Positions 48,501-60,310 of a stretch of 64,000 nt of DNA are shown one piece after another. Position numbers and translations under genes: made by a program. This DNA comes from Pelecanus crispus (taxonomy: Eukaryota > Chordata > Aves > Pelecaniformes > Pelecanidae). A model generated the notes under the pieces. The model was not told the DNA's origin. It made no database searches and saw only the letters and a list, made by a program, of their open reading frames with translations. The stretch spans positions 19,883,296 through 19,947,295 of the forward strand of contig NC_134646.1 in the NCBI RefSeq assembly GCF_030463565.1, given 5' to 3'. Each line of letters starts with the position of its first letter. The stretch's first letter is position 1.

Positions 48501-50880
48501 TGTGTCTCGGCAATGAAAATGGTAACCAGGTCCGAGCAAGGACAACGGAGCAGGTGCTGCAATGCTGAAAGGGTCAGCCAGAGTCTGCCGACCAGCAGGC
48601 CAGGCTGCAGGGACGAGGCAGGTCCCCAGTCACACCGGGAAGCCACATCAGGGTCAGCAAGGTCCAGGGCCAGGCACGGCACGCCGGCAGCGCAGCCCAT
48701 GCAAGGGCCGGGGCCAAGGGCAGGGCTTAAACACGCGCGCCAGGCCAGGGGGCAGAGGGTGCACGGGGGAAGGCTCCAGCTGAGCCTTCTCACAGCTCCT
48801 CATCACAAGCCAGCGGCCTGCCCTGACCAGGAGGTTAAACCCCGCGAGGTCTTCGGCCTGTGGTACAAGAGAGACAGCGCCCGATCAAACACGGGTCAAA
48901 GACCCCTTCAGAGCACAGATTATCTTTCCGCCTGCTTGCACAACCCCTGACTGCGCCAGGCACTTGCTGGCTCGCAGCCGTCCAGGGGAGGCCTGAACAC
49001 GCTGCCACCTTTGGCACAGCTGGAAATGGGTGGCTTCCAGTAGAATCCATCCCGCTCACCTGGGCGTTTCATGTTGCTCTGTGAACTGAGGCTCTTCAGA
49101 AAAGGGAGAGCCCTTGTCATCTAGCTCCTCCTGCTCTTGAGTGGGAAGAGGTATAAGTTTGTGCTGCTGACAGTACAAATGGCTGCTAAATGACACAAAA
49201 ATGGTTTCCTTTTTGCTCATGTAACATTCATGTCACAGGGCATTCAGGGTGTGTCAAAGCCCAAGTTCCCAGCTTGGGACCTTTTGCTTCATAGTGCAAA
49301 ATTCCTGTAGCCAACAAAGAAAAAGAAAGAAACGGTTTGCAAAATTCAGGCATCAAAAAAATTTAAAAGCTAATTAAAGAATACTTAGGCATGCTTTCTA
49401 TTTAAAACCAACGCCAAATGGCTTGCTTTGTGCTGGCCCTGCTTTTTTTTTTTTGTTTTTTTGGAGCTGCCTATTGCCCTCTTGCTAAAATGACAGTCCT
49501 GTCACATATGCGAGACACTGGAAGCTAGAGCACATCTGTTTGGCTTTTTATTATGTTCACTTTCACCTATTCTTACCTAGTAAGGAGTCAAAGGGTCTAA
49601 AAATACAGATGCTTCAAAAGCCCTGTCAGAGGGAGCAGCATAGTGGCCAAAAGGTTTGTTCTTAACACTGGAGCCTAAAGGCTAAATCAGTACTTTGTTA
49701 ATTTGTAGGCATTTGACAGTTGTCTCTTGTATTCCTGGCAAACATTCTTAACATTCCACCCAGCTTAGCCTCTGCTGGTATACACACCTTTCACGTTTCT
49801 GCTATTTCATGGCTTGAATCCTTGCTCAAAGGAATGGTACGGTACAGTCCGATGACTGTAAAGAAAAAACTCAAAAAAACCCCCCGAGATAGACAAGTCA
49901 ACATCCCGATGTGTAGTCTCTTCTCAGACAGGGGAAGGACTGGCTCCAGTAGGATGCATCAGACAAGATATTTGGCCTCTCCTGGCCCACTATTCCTGAG
50001 CATCATTCAGATTCTGATGGCAGCATTAAATTGGAAGACAAAATCCATCTAGGGAATGAGAGACATCACTCTCCTGCAGAGTCTGTTTCTCAGCACACGT
50101 GCACCTAAGGAAAGGGAGACTATGTTCACCCCTGCTTTGCCAGATCTAGTCCAGTCTCAAAGTGCCCAGAGGAATTACCAGGCAACGCAACTTGTACACT
50201 ACTCCAGATGTGGCAACAGTTCCTCTCTGTGTCTCCTATGGCTGCAAGTCTTCCGCTCAGCATAAAGAAACAGACCCAAAAGCAAGGATTTAAGCCCTCA
50301 GCTCCTGAACACCAGCGACAGATTGAACCATCAAGCCTTCTGGGCTCCTCTGTTCTCTTCCTGTCCACAACAGACAACTGAAACTTATCCCAAAGTCTGG
50401 TCACTACAGGCGCCTAGCAGGACCCTATGTGAGCAAGCTTCCTATAGCCACCTACAGCTATGTCCCAAATGTGAAGAGCGGTACCTCACCTCCTGCCTTA
50501 GGACTCGCTATGAGTCAGGTTGGTGACTCTGGCCTCATGCTCTGCCTCCCTCCAAGGTGGCTCTTGGAGTTGGCGCTTCTCTGCCCTCCCTGCCTCCTCC
50601 GTCTCGGCCACGGCACTGACTGGAGCCCCATGCCAGGAGAATGACAGCACTGCTGAGCCATGCAATTAGGGTCTGGCCCAAACGCCGATGTGTTAATTAA
50701 GAACAGAATGAAGTTCCAAGAGAAAAGTAGGAAGTGCCTAGCTCCGAATCTCTCTGCTGGAGTCCCAGCCTCCCGCAGACAAGATAAGCAAGGGTGCAGC
50801 CAAACCACCAGGACAAAAAAAGTCCTTTTCAACAACTCAAATCTTAACTGGAGACCGATTTTGGTCAGAGGACACATGTT
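48501..50880. other. Spacer between units, part of the segmental duplication
   Basis: No gene recognised. Two blocks, 48535-49134 and about 50246-50755, are almost identical to 61140-61739 and 62299-62808 downstream of the second HSD17B copy, while the sequence between them is diverged and differs in length. ORFs here (for example 48411-48950) recur in the other unit only because the DNA is duplicated. Confidence 0.75.
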
Positions 50881-50892
50881 CATGCAACCTTC

Positions 50893-51491
50893 TTCCCCAA
50901 GTGGCTCAAAAATATCCTTATGCAATATTATTAACGTAATCTGGATACTGCTGTATTTCTAACTGAAAAGCAAAGGAGTAAGGTCAGCAACCCTTTTGAC
51001 ATAAGACCATGCAGTTACATTGTTAGAGCTGGACAAACCACTTGAAACTAGTTTTCTCTCATTTCCTACAAGCATTCCTGTTCTGGTTAAGGTTCTGGAC
51101 ACTCCATTACACACAAGCAAGTCCAAGTGCAAGTCGTGCAATTTAGACTCAATTAGACAAGGACAACCATTCAATGCCATTTTCCAAAAGACTTAAGGAA
51201 ACTAAGCAGCCATAGCATAAGACACTAAGGGACTTGGTAGGATAACTAATTAAAAGTCAGCATAAGAGGGAACAGCCAGCCAAGAGCTCACCTGCGGAGT
51301 CCCATCAGTTGAAAGCACTTGTGCCATTCAGCTTTCATTAAGTGACCTGGGAGAAGATGATATCAAAGGAAGGAAGGACAGACTTGGACTCACCATGAAG
51401 AAAACTGCCTCAAGGACCTCATGCGACTGAGTGACTGGGCAGTCACACAACAGGATTTGAGACAGAATTACAACAGAGAGTTTAGGGGACC
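50893..51491 (+). pseudogene. SPARCL1 exon 8/intron 8 fragment
   Basis: Matches SPARCL1 from inside its exon at 14773-14909 (from WLKNILMQ) through the donor and into intron 8 up to about 15652, with roughly 7-10% differences by eye and some deletions. In the exon part the codon for the first Glu of YYERD has become TAA, so it no longer encodes the protein, and no other SPARCL1 exon is next to it. It breaks abruptly at about 51491 into NUDT9 sequence. It is a remnant of an older duplication of the SPARCL1-NUDT9-HSD17B11 block. Confidence 0.85.
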
Positions 51492-51492
51492 C

Positions 51493-52005
51493 GCAAGATG
51501 TTTTTGCCAGCACCTGGATGAACAACTTTATTGCCACTTCCATCCCTCTTCCACCTGCAGCAAACAACAAATAAGAACATGCTTTGCTGCTTCTTGACAC
51601 AAGGGCCTGGGAGAGGAACAGCAAGGCGCCCGTGCTGTCACCCGTGTGGGGGCAAACAAAGCGGAGAAAGAACAGTCACGGGGGGGACCAATGGATGCCA
51701 TCCGGCAAGATGGCAACCAAGGGCAAAACACCGAGTTTTTCACACACCTCCACCAACTGTGTTTTCCTCAGCCAAAAGGGCAGAAACTGCCCAAGAGCCA
51801 CATTTATGTAGCCACGCTGATAGCAGCATAGCAGCTGATAGCAGCAGCTCCTCTGGGAGCGACGTCCAGCACATCCTATCAGCTGCAGCGCTTGCCGACC
51901 TGCACTTGTGTCTGCCCGTAACGAGAGGATACGCATGCCTTCTGCTAGAACAGAACATACATGCAGGCTGCAAAACCTCCGAGCCGCTCACCCAGCACAA
52001 GGCCA
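51493..52005 (-). pseudogene. NUDT9 exon 5/intron 4 fragment
   Basis: Nearly identical to 33506-34000. It contains the first about 60 bases of NUDT9 exon 5 with its splice acceptor (exon start at 51554 on the minus strand), then about 450 bp of the neighbouring intron. Differences are few: scattered substitutions and an extra 18 bp near 51825, where a CAGCTGATAGCAG-type unit is repeated. The other seven NUDT9 exons are absent, so it cannot encode a Nudix enzyme. It joins SPARCL1 intron sequence on the left and a NUDT9/HSD17B11 promoter copy on the right. Confidence 0.9.
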
Positions 52006-52019
52006 CCGGGCAGCGAGTT

Positions 52020-52549
52020 CAGCGCGGGGCTGGGCGAGGCAGCCCGCTCGGAGCCGCCCCCCGAGGCCCGGGCAGGAGCCGGCGGGAACCCTCGAACACC
52101 GCCCCGCCCCCGCCGCCAACAGCTCTACAAGCTCGCCCCTCATTGGCCGGAGTGCAGCCAATGCCGAGCGCCTCCAGCCCACGGGCTTCTCCCCTCCCGT
52201 GGACACGCCCCCTCACGGGCCGTCGCTGTCCGATTGGCTGCTGCGCCCCTCGGAGGTGTGGCCGGGCGCGGGGCAGGCGGGGCCGTTGGCGGCTGCCGCT
52301 CCTCGCGCCCCGATCGCGGCGCGACCCCGGCGATCGCGATCCCCGCGATTCACGACGCCCCGCGCGGCGAGGGGAGCCGGGGAGGGCCGCGGCTCGGGGG
52401 TGGCTCTGCCGGGGCAGGGTCCCGTGACTGACAGGGCGAGCGGTGCGTGCTGCGGCGGGCCTCGGGTGCTGCTGGTAAATCAACAACCAACACCCTCGCC
52501 GCAAGAGATTAAAGTTCAGTCAGGCAGTCAGAGGAGTTTCACAAAAACA
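52020..52549. promoter_or_regulatory. Second, partly decayed copy of the NUDT9/HSD17B11 promoter
   Basis: Homologous to 39535-40217, with several indels. The CCAAT/ATTGG boxes and the conserved GC-rich block (near 52300-52350) are kept. The element matching the minus-strand NUDT9 TATA box is changed (TTTATAAGC in the first copy, TCTACAAGC here, near 52130), and there is no NUDT9 exon 1 beside it. The GGCCCC repeat region is replaced by about 45 bp of unrelated sequence. It could still drive the second HSD17B gene. Confidence 0.75.
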
Positions 52550-55500
52550 ATGAATCCGCTTCTGGATTTCCTCCTGGTTTTGGCTACGCTCATCTACTCC
52601 TACTTAGAGGCCTTTGTGAAGCTTTTTGTCCCTGCGAAGAGAAAGTCCGTCGCTGGAGAGCTGGTTCTCATCACGGGTGCCGGCCACGGCGTAGGGAGAG
52701 CAACTGCCTTCGAGTTCGCCAAGCGTCAAAGCAGGCTGGTTCTGTGGGACATCAATAAGGTAACGGTACAGTTCATGTCTTCACTCCTTAAGCTCCGAGG
52801 CCTCTGGGGTGTTGATAGCCTAAGAAGGGCTGCCTACAAATTGCATCCCCGTCCCCTCCTTCCACGCCCGCTCCCATCGGCTCAGGGTCAGCTCGCTGAC
52901 TGGGACGCTGGGTGCCAGCGGAGGGTTTGGCCCCACTTGCACCGGAGGACGTAGGTGTCAGGGTCCCACAGCTACTCAGCGCTAATCACCGAGGTAGCAT
53001 GCCCAGCACGCCAGAGAGTACCTGCAAGAGGGAACGCAGCCGTCAGCAAGCTGCTGTTGGAACTGCTGCCGAGGCTGGCAGAAAAAAGCACGCTGAGGCC
53101 AGAAGCCTGTTTCTACAGAGAAGCAGGTTTACCTTCTGCTCGCTGTCTCTCTAGCCTCAGATATGTTGCGTACGTTGCTGGAAGTCGTGTGTCTACTCAT
53201 ATCGACAGGCATCGCTGCGTTGAGCCGCGTGTGAGCCCTGCTGCCCTCTGGCGCATTCACACGTGTAGATGGCACCTTGCTAACCCTTTACGCTAGCCCA
53301 GACTCTTTATTTCAGCTAATTTGACTAGAGTGCAAAGAGCCCTTGGCAAGGGGAGGAGGATGGACAGAGACAAACACGCAGAACGTCGTTCGGTAGGGAT
53401 CAAGGCAAAGTGCTGTGCATAGGAGCGATGGGCTGTGCAGAGGGGGCGAGTGGCTGGGCAGCAGTGCGCGGGAAAGGCTTCTGACACAGTGGATCAGAAA
53501 CTGCAGAGGAGTCCATCGCGTCATCCTGAAGCTGCCTAAAAAAACCAACCCACCACAACCAGAAAAAGACAGGCCTAGCATAGGGGGATGTGTAAATAGG
53601 GGAGATATTATGGAATATTTCAGTGTCCGTTTATGCTACCCATTATGGCTGAGACTTTGTGTGTGCTTGTGTTCGAGAACCACATCCATGTTCTTCAAAA
53701 AAGGTGTGAGCTGGGGCAGGGACGGGGGCCGGACGGCGGTACAATTCACAGTGTCCCGATGCGTAAAGGGATACTGCCAAGTAGAGTTTTGTCTGCGTTC
53801 ACTGGAACGGAGGAAGAAGGAAAACACTTAGCTTAATAGCAAGTGAGTGAGCTTTGCTGCTGGGAAAAAAGTATTGTAAGGATGGAGAAAAGCAAGCATT
53901 GAAATACATTGCCAAGGGAGGCAGTGGATCCTGAAGGTTTTAAGAACGATTTAGGTGATGGTAGAGGGTCAGACTCAGCATGACCCTGTTGATCCTGCTT
54001 TGAGGCTTTTGAGACGGGCTTACTATTTCTTTCACTCTACTATAAAAGATGGACATCACCAGGTGCTCTTCACACTGTCAAAAGGCAGTCTTCTGTCATA
54101 GGAGCAGATGTTCAGACCCAGGATGTGAACTGCTATAACACTTTGCACTTGGTTATTACTGAGAAAAGCTGCCATTGTTTCCCGGGAGCAGTGCTTGGGA
54201 TTTGGCATTCATCTGGGAATCGCGGTTTCAGTCCTTCACCGAGACAGGCAATGTCCATAAATGCATCCTAAGGGAGCATCTCTTCCTTTCTGGCAGTCAC
54301 TCCACACAGGCCTGAAATTTCAGGTGGGAACACTCGTCCTCCTACAGACCCCGGCTACAGCTCTTTCCCTGGGTAGCCATGAACTGTTCAGGGGCTTGGC
54401 AGCAGTTAGGCAATCAGGAGAAATCTTCGGGCTCTAACTGGTCTGACGCGGTGCCCGAGCAGCAACACGTGGGCAGGGTATGGTTGCGCACGTGTGTGTC
54501 TTTCTCTTCTGCATCTTACAGCACGGTGTTGAGGACACGGCAGCAGAATGCGAAAGACTGGGAGCCACTGTTCAAGCCTTCGTGGTGGACTGCAGCAAAA
54601 GGGAGGAAATCTACAACGCTGCAGAGAAGGTAGGAGAGCAGGGGCACGTCCAAAGGCTTATCCAAATATGCTTGATTTTCAGAAAAGTCAGGAAAACAAG
54701 GGAGGAGTTATTGTACGGAAATTGTGCAAGCCCTTGCAATCTCCCCACTTCTTGCTGCTTTCTGTACAGAGAGTGAAGCAGCACTTCCCAGATCGCAGCC
54801 AGTCATCCTCTTTTGTGAGGCTCCGGCGTACCGCGCCTCATTGCCGAGTTTGCTCTTTAGACTTCCAGCCCCTGAAGGAATTTCTGCCTTTCAGTTTTCT
54901 GAGCAGCTCACAGACAACACGGGGGACATCTGAAACATTTTATTGTAAAGGATACGGTCCAGCTGGCTCAAAACAAGCCCGTACGTCCATAGTCCCAGCT
55001 GTGACTACCCAGAGCATACTGTGTCTGCGGAAGACTGGCAGCAATTCAGGGAGAAGCATCAGATCTAAGCCAGATTTCATGGTACTACTGCACATTTCCT
55101 ACCACATCTGGAAATGCGGTGCGATCTTCCTAAAGAAACAACACTAAGATGTAAATTAACTGTCACTCATCTTCCACAGCCTTGCATTTTTTTGGCAATG
55201 AATGACACACATCTTTCTGGTTTGTTTCTGTCCAAAAGGTGAAAAAGGAAATTGGGGATGTCTCCATCCTGGTGAATAACGCTGGTGTGATTACAACTGC
55301 CGACCTGCTCTCGACTCAGGACCACCAGATTGAAAGAATGTTTGAAGTCAACATTCTTGCTCACATGTGGGTAAGTGCCACTACCATCTTGCCATGTTTT
55401 TTGGGGAGCGTTGTTGAGGAGACACATTTAGACTAACAATTATTTTTAGCTACCGGTGAATTACAAAAGCGCCTTTTGGGCATGCATAGCACAGTGGCAC

Positions 55501-58500
55501 CCAGCTAGACTGACTGTTAGGAAACTCAATTAACCTCTTGCTGATCTGAGCCTGGCCCAGTGTTTTCATTCTCTCTTTTCTCTGCGTGAGCCAGGCACCG
55601 ACGGCCTCATCTGCAGCAGGGGTTGGTCTCTGTTATAGGGGTATTAGGGTTCCTCATGGCATCGGGCAGTTTGGGCACCCGCAGCTGAGCACCGAGACCC
55701 TGCAAGTGGAAGCCAGCCAGCCAAAAAATAGGAAGCAATGGTTTTATCGGTTGCCCTGCTCGAAAGGCAGCCAGCACGTGGCCCGGATGGCCAGGCAGGG
55801 CGGGCAGAGCAGGCGAGGGCCAGCCCTGCATCTCCCAGCACAGCCCGGCCGCAGGGCGTAGCGAGGCCCGGCCCCTCCCTGACTGCACCCACCAGCCCGG
55901 CCGATCTCCCTTGGCGCTCTTCCCCTCGCCGTTTGTTCCTCTTTGCCGTGCCACCGCCTTCGCCCCTGCTCCTTGAGCTACTTCCGAGCCCGTCTGCCAT
56001 CAGTCCTGCCTCTCCTCGTGATCTGTGCCTCTCCCACCTCTCTGCGGACCTTCTCCCAGCAGGCTGAGTGGAGGTAACACAGCTGGGCCCTATGGGAGCT
56101 GGGCCTGGGGTCCCTGGCCCGCCCGCAGCTGACCCGGGGGTAGGGCAGCTGCCGGCAGGGGTTACAGAGCGGGAGGGTTTCAGCTGTAAAGGACTTGTTG
56201 TCTGCGGCAGAAGAGAAGAGATGCTGCGGACTGAGGAGCGTTGTATTGTGCGTGCTGGGGTGAGACGCTGGTAGCGTTGGCACTGACACCTGAAACCTAA
56301 AAAGCAGCATAGGAAAGATGTGAGAATCAGCTCCTGTTTCTAGCCGACTTCCTGAAACATTCCCGTGTGGAAAACAGGTTGCCAACTGTACCAGCTGAAT
56401 GTGGCTCTTGGAATCTGAGGTGCTGTGCAGCACATAGCATTAGCGACAGCATTAGTTGCTTAATGAATGATCGTCAGGGTGTCACTGTTGAATATGCTTA
56501 AGAAAACATTGTTCTTTTCTCCCTTTCCTCCCCCCGCGTTTTTGCCTCTTGGTTTAAATGACTTTCAAGACCACAAGAGCTTTTCTGCCAACCATGATGA
56601 ACAACAACCACGGTCACATTGTCACAGTGGCTTCGGCAGCAGGTCATTTTGTAACGTCTTTCATGGTGGCTTATTGGTAAGTGATTTTAAAATCAGCTCT
56701 CTCCATTTGCTTGTTTTTAATTGCATCTTCTCCATCAGCAACCACAGAGTAACCAAAATAATCCTCCCACTGAATACGGTACATCCAAAGGATGGTGCAA
56801 AGGAGACAAAAAGCACAACAGCCAGCACTTCAGGATGCCTGGACGTTCCCGCCAATTCACTTATTAGCTCTGACTGAATTGGGAGCAATGCTTGTATGAA
56901 GGAAGAGTCATGTGACACATCAACTAATGCAAGCTTCTCCTTTTTTCTCTCCCTCACTGATCCAGACTTTTGCTTAGCAAAAAAGGTATCCTCCTCCCTG
57001 CTCGTTCTTAGAAAGTAGCACTCCTGTGAGTTGTTGTGGTGTTGTCAAGTAAACCCCTAATGAGTAGCTTTTGATCTTTCTACCACTGTGGCAGTGACTA
57101 GTGTATAGAAAGACTTCTGCCATCATGAGATAAAATGGCTTTTTGACTGTAAAATTACCTTTCAGAAGGTAAAAACACGATAACATGTTGTGAGCAACCT
57201 AACCGATGCAACTGAGAGGGCGGTGCATTGCCTCTTTCTGCTAGAAGCATTGGATCACGGTGCACAAACAGAAAAACTGTTGGATTGCATATTGTTGTTC
57301 TGCGTCAGATCTAGCCCTCTATAATAGCAGCTCCAGGCAGAGCGGTCTTCCCCTGGGAGTGCTCCTTCTTAGAGAGTCACTCACTGTTGGCAATGTGAGA
57401 ACTCCCCAGCCAGGGATTTTACTGGCATTACACTGTCCAAATCAATAGCAGTTGATAAACCGATTCTCTGGTTCCACTTTCTTTTGGAGTTGACTTACAC
57501 TCCTGGCCAGCACCAGTTCCTGTGGCAGTACGTTCCTCAGCTTTTGCACGCATAGCGCTCCTCGATTTCAAAACTCACACGCAAATGTCAGGTGACACTC
57601 CTGTGTGGTGTGAGAAACAGTGGAAGGTTGTTCTCCTTTTCTGCTCTGCCCACCCTTCTCAATTTTAGAGATTCAGGCTGCATTCCTTCTAAGAATCTTC
57701 TCACGTGGGAAAAACCAGGAAGTCCATTGATGGATGCACATTTGTTATCATTTTCTAAGAATTCCTGACATTTGTCTGTCTGTTCACCACTAAGGCAGCT
57801 TTTTCTGAAAGACACCTGCTCTGCATGCCATAATTATGTCCCCAAGCAGCAATATCTAATGCAGCACTACAGTCTGGCACAGGGAAAGCTAGAATTAGTC
57901 TCTGCCCTGCCTCTCGGCTAGATTGCGCTTTATTTTTTGCCTCCTAGTCAGTACTGTGTGATGTTTTAGGCCGTTTCCAGTTGTAGAAAGCTAGAAATAG
58001 TATCTCTGCCTTCTCATTTGTGCTTTTTCCCTTCGTGCAGTTCAAGCAAGTTTGCTGCGGTTGGATTTCATAAAGCTCTGACAGAGGAGCTGTCTACCCT
58101 GGGAAAGGACGGAATAAAAACATCGTGTCTTTGTCCGGTTTTTATAAACACTGGATTTGTCAAAAACCCCAGTACAAGGTAACTACCAAAACTCTGCCTT
58201 CCTGTCCTCCTTTCTTTGCATCAAGGCGCTCCATATTAACCCCCGCTTTAGGCCTTGTATTCCAACTGACTATATAAAAACAGTGTATAAAATGGGCTAA
58301 AGAAAATCTGCAGTGTCATTGAACCCACATAATGGTAGTGTTTGTGCATGTGTGAAGCATCCTACATCAGCTGGTACCACCCCTGTTTTACCACCGTAGC
58401 TCCAACATGTATGCTTTCCTGTGTAGGCTTGGAAAGATATTGGAGGTTGACGAAGTTGTAGAGGCCCTGATGGAAGGAATACTGACCAACCAGAAAATGA

Positions 58501-59738
58501 TTTTTGTTCCATCATTTCAACGTGTTGGTTTACTTCTTGAAAGGTAAGTAGGAAAAAAAAAATCAAGGAAAAAAAAAGCCACTTTTATCAAATATAACTT
58601 GCTGAGTGTACAACCCTCAAACTTGTACCATCTGATTCAAGATTAAGTTTTATTTCAGAACACATGACAAGGTACCCAAATATTGCAGTGGTTCTTTCTA
58701 ATGACAACAGCTGACATCATCCACAGAAAGAGTTTCTTGGGTCCTCTCATAAGTCATTATGATTGACTTTCTGCAGCTAACTCTTCTCAGTGGAGAATTC
58801 AACTGCTCTGTAGGGAGGGAGGGGGAGAACAAGAGAACACTTTTCTTCACAGATCACTATTTCCCTTTTGCCTGCAAACAACACTTTGTCTGAACCAGCA
58901 GCCTCAGAGAAGTTCCAGGCAGAGCTGAGGACCTGCTGCTTATTAGTGTTTGTTTCTTCATGTCAGTGTGAAAGACTGAGGTCACAGAGGCTGGGAAAGT
59001 TGCTTCCAAAGGGCTCTACTGCTTCTCTCTGCAACGTAAAGCAAGATTTGTCCTCTCATACATCTTTAATATCCAGTGTAGCTGCTCTGATGAAGAGGCG
59101 ATCTTACCAGAGCTCAGGTTCCAAACCTAGAATTAACATCAGAACAACTAAATTAAGTTTTCAGTTAACTTCTACAGTATCTCATGAAACACTTGGTAAT
59201 GTTGTGTTTGTGAAAGCTAGCAAACTTGGGTCTAACTCCAAATTTCTTTTTATGAGGAGGTGTAAAGATGTTTGGGGTTTTTTTTCCCCCCAAGAATTCC
59301 CCAAATTAACCAGATAAGGTTTTGAACACAAAGAGAAAGCAAATGCACATGTCTATGTTCAGTATTAAAACTTCCTGGATCCTGCAGCAATATTACAACC
59401 TCAATTGTGTCCAGTATGTACCTGTCCTGGAACTGTCATAAAAGGAGGTGGGTGGTATTGGAGTTAAAACTAGTCAAAGATTGATAAGGGCTACGTAATT
59501 CTTTGGAAATAATGCCCAGTTTAAGTCTCAGTCTGTGTGTATGCACACATTCTTCTCCCAGACCAGCTCTTCCTTCACCTTCAGTGCCACTTTTTCCCAT
59601 AATTTAAGTTTCTTGTCCTACATTTGATTTCACCTTATTATCTCTTTCAGGTTGTTTCCAGAACGTACCTTGGCTGTTCTGAACAAGCTGACCAATGTCA
59701 AGTTTGATGCAGTCATTGGGCAGAGAAGCACTCAGTGA
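52550..59738 (+). CDS. 17-beta-hydroxysteroid dehydrogenase 11-like, second copy
   Basis: A complete tandem paralogue with intact splice sites and frame. Exons: 52550-52759, 54522-54629, 55239-55370, 56570-56676, 58041-58178, 58427-58543 and 59651-59738, giving 299 residues. Through exon 5 and the first 88 bases of exon 6 I see no amino-acid difference from the first copy; one silent change (CCA/CCG) was noted in exon 5. All SDR motifs ([12 protein letters not shown], Ser172, Tyr185, Lys189) are kept. From residue 262 it reads [10 protein letters not shown] instead of [10 protein letters not shown], and in exon 7 four residues differ ([15 protein letters not shown] against [15 protein letters not shown]). 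The Glu-Arg before LFPER agrees better with human HSD17B11. It is probably an active lipid-droplet SDR; whether a public annotation calls it HSD17B11 or HSD17B13 I cannot tell. Confidence 0.93.
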
Positions 59739-60310
59739 AAAGTGAAAATTAATTCTCATTTCCCAGTGGCACAAGTGAAAACAGAACATGTGCTAAGCAT
59801 AGTTCAGCTGGTTTGATTCAAAGCAGAACTAAGACAGATGCTTCCAGGCTGCCATTTCCAAGCACACCTAAAGGCTTATCCCACACCTGCAGCAGGGACA
59901 TACCTGCATAACATGGAGTGTCAACAAAGCAGAGATGCATCTCTAGAAGTGTAAAGAGCTGCTTTGGCTGTACGTCGCATCGCCCTATCCTTGGGACAGC
60001 ACAGCTGCCTACCTGAGTGCAAAGGGATTACCTGAGAATATGTTAATCATGACTCATCCCTCAGCAAAGGTATCTTGCAAGAAGCAATTTAAACAGGAGG
60101 TGGGTGGCCTCTTTCACCACAATTTATCGTTTTAAATTTAAAAAGAAAAGTGCTTTAATGAACACTCACAGTTTCGTGTGCTTTTGTAGCGAGTACCTGA
60201 AATAATACAGCGCTATTTTTAATGTAATACCTAATTACATTGATTATCGATTATGCATTAGCACCATCAACATGCCTTATTCCAAATAAATACAGCTCTC
60301 TAACACCAAG
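59739..60310 (+). other. 3' UTR of the second HSD17B11-like gene
   Basis: Homologous to 47979-48485 with scattered substitutions and an inserted stretch near 59905-60090. The AATAAA is retained near 60288-60293. Confidence 0.55.

Larger units (their letters stand above)
39540..50812 (+). repeat. Segmental duplication, unit A (HSD17B11 first copy)
   Basis: Corresponds to 52020-62870 (unit B), at an offset of 12332 bp through exons 1-3. The offset falls to 12315 after a 17-bp deletion in unit B near 56400. Over about 40187-46199 the two look almost identical, with only scattered substitutions (for example near 41088, 41348, 43664, 43981 and 45049). Further right they alternate between diverged and nearly identical blocks. 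Confidence 0.95.

Noticed and set aside
48411-48950. 179-codon frame repeated at 61052-61549
   Set aside because: Its conservation reflects the segmental duplication only. It has no domain or signal peptide, and the first halves of the two frames differ.
51908-52954. 348-codon open frame on the plus strand linking the NUDT9 relic, promoter and HSD17B exon 1
   Set aside because: It crosses a CpG island and runs through the exon 1 donor into the intron; only its middle part is the true HSD17B exon. GC-rich DNA has few stops, so the length is chance.
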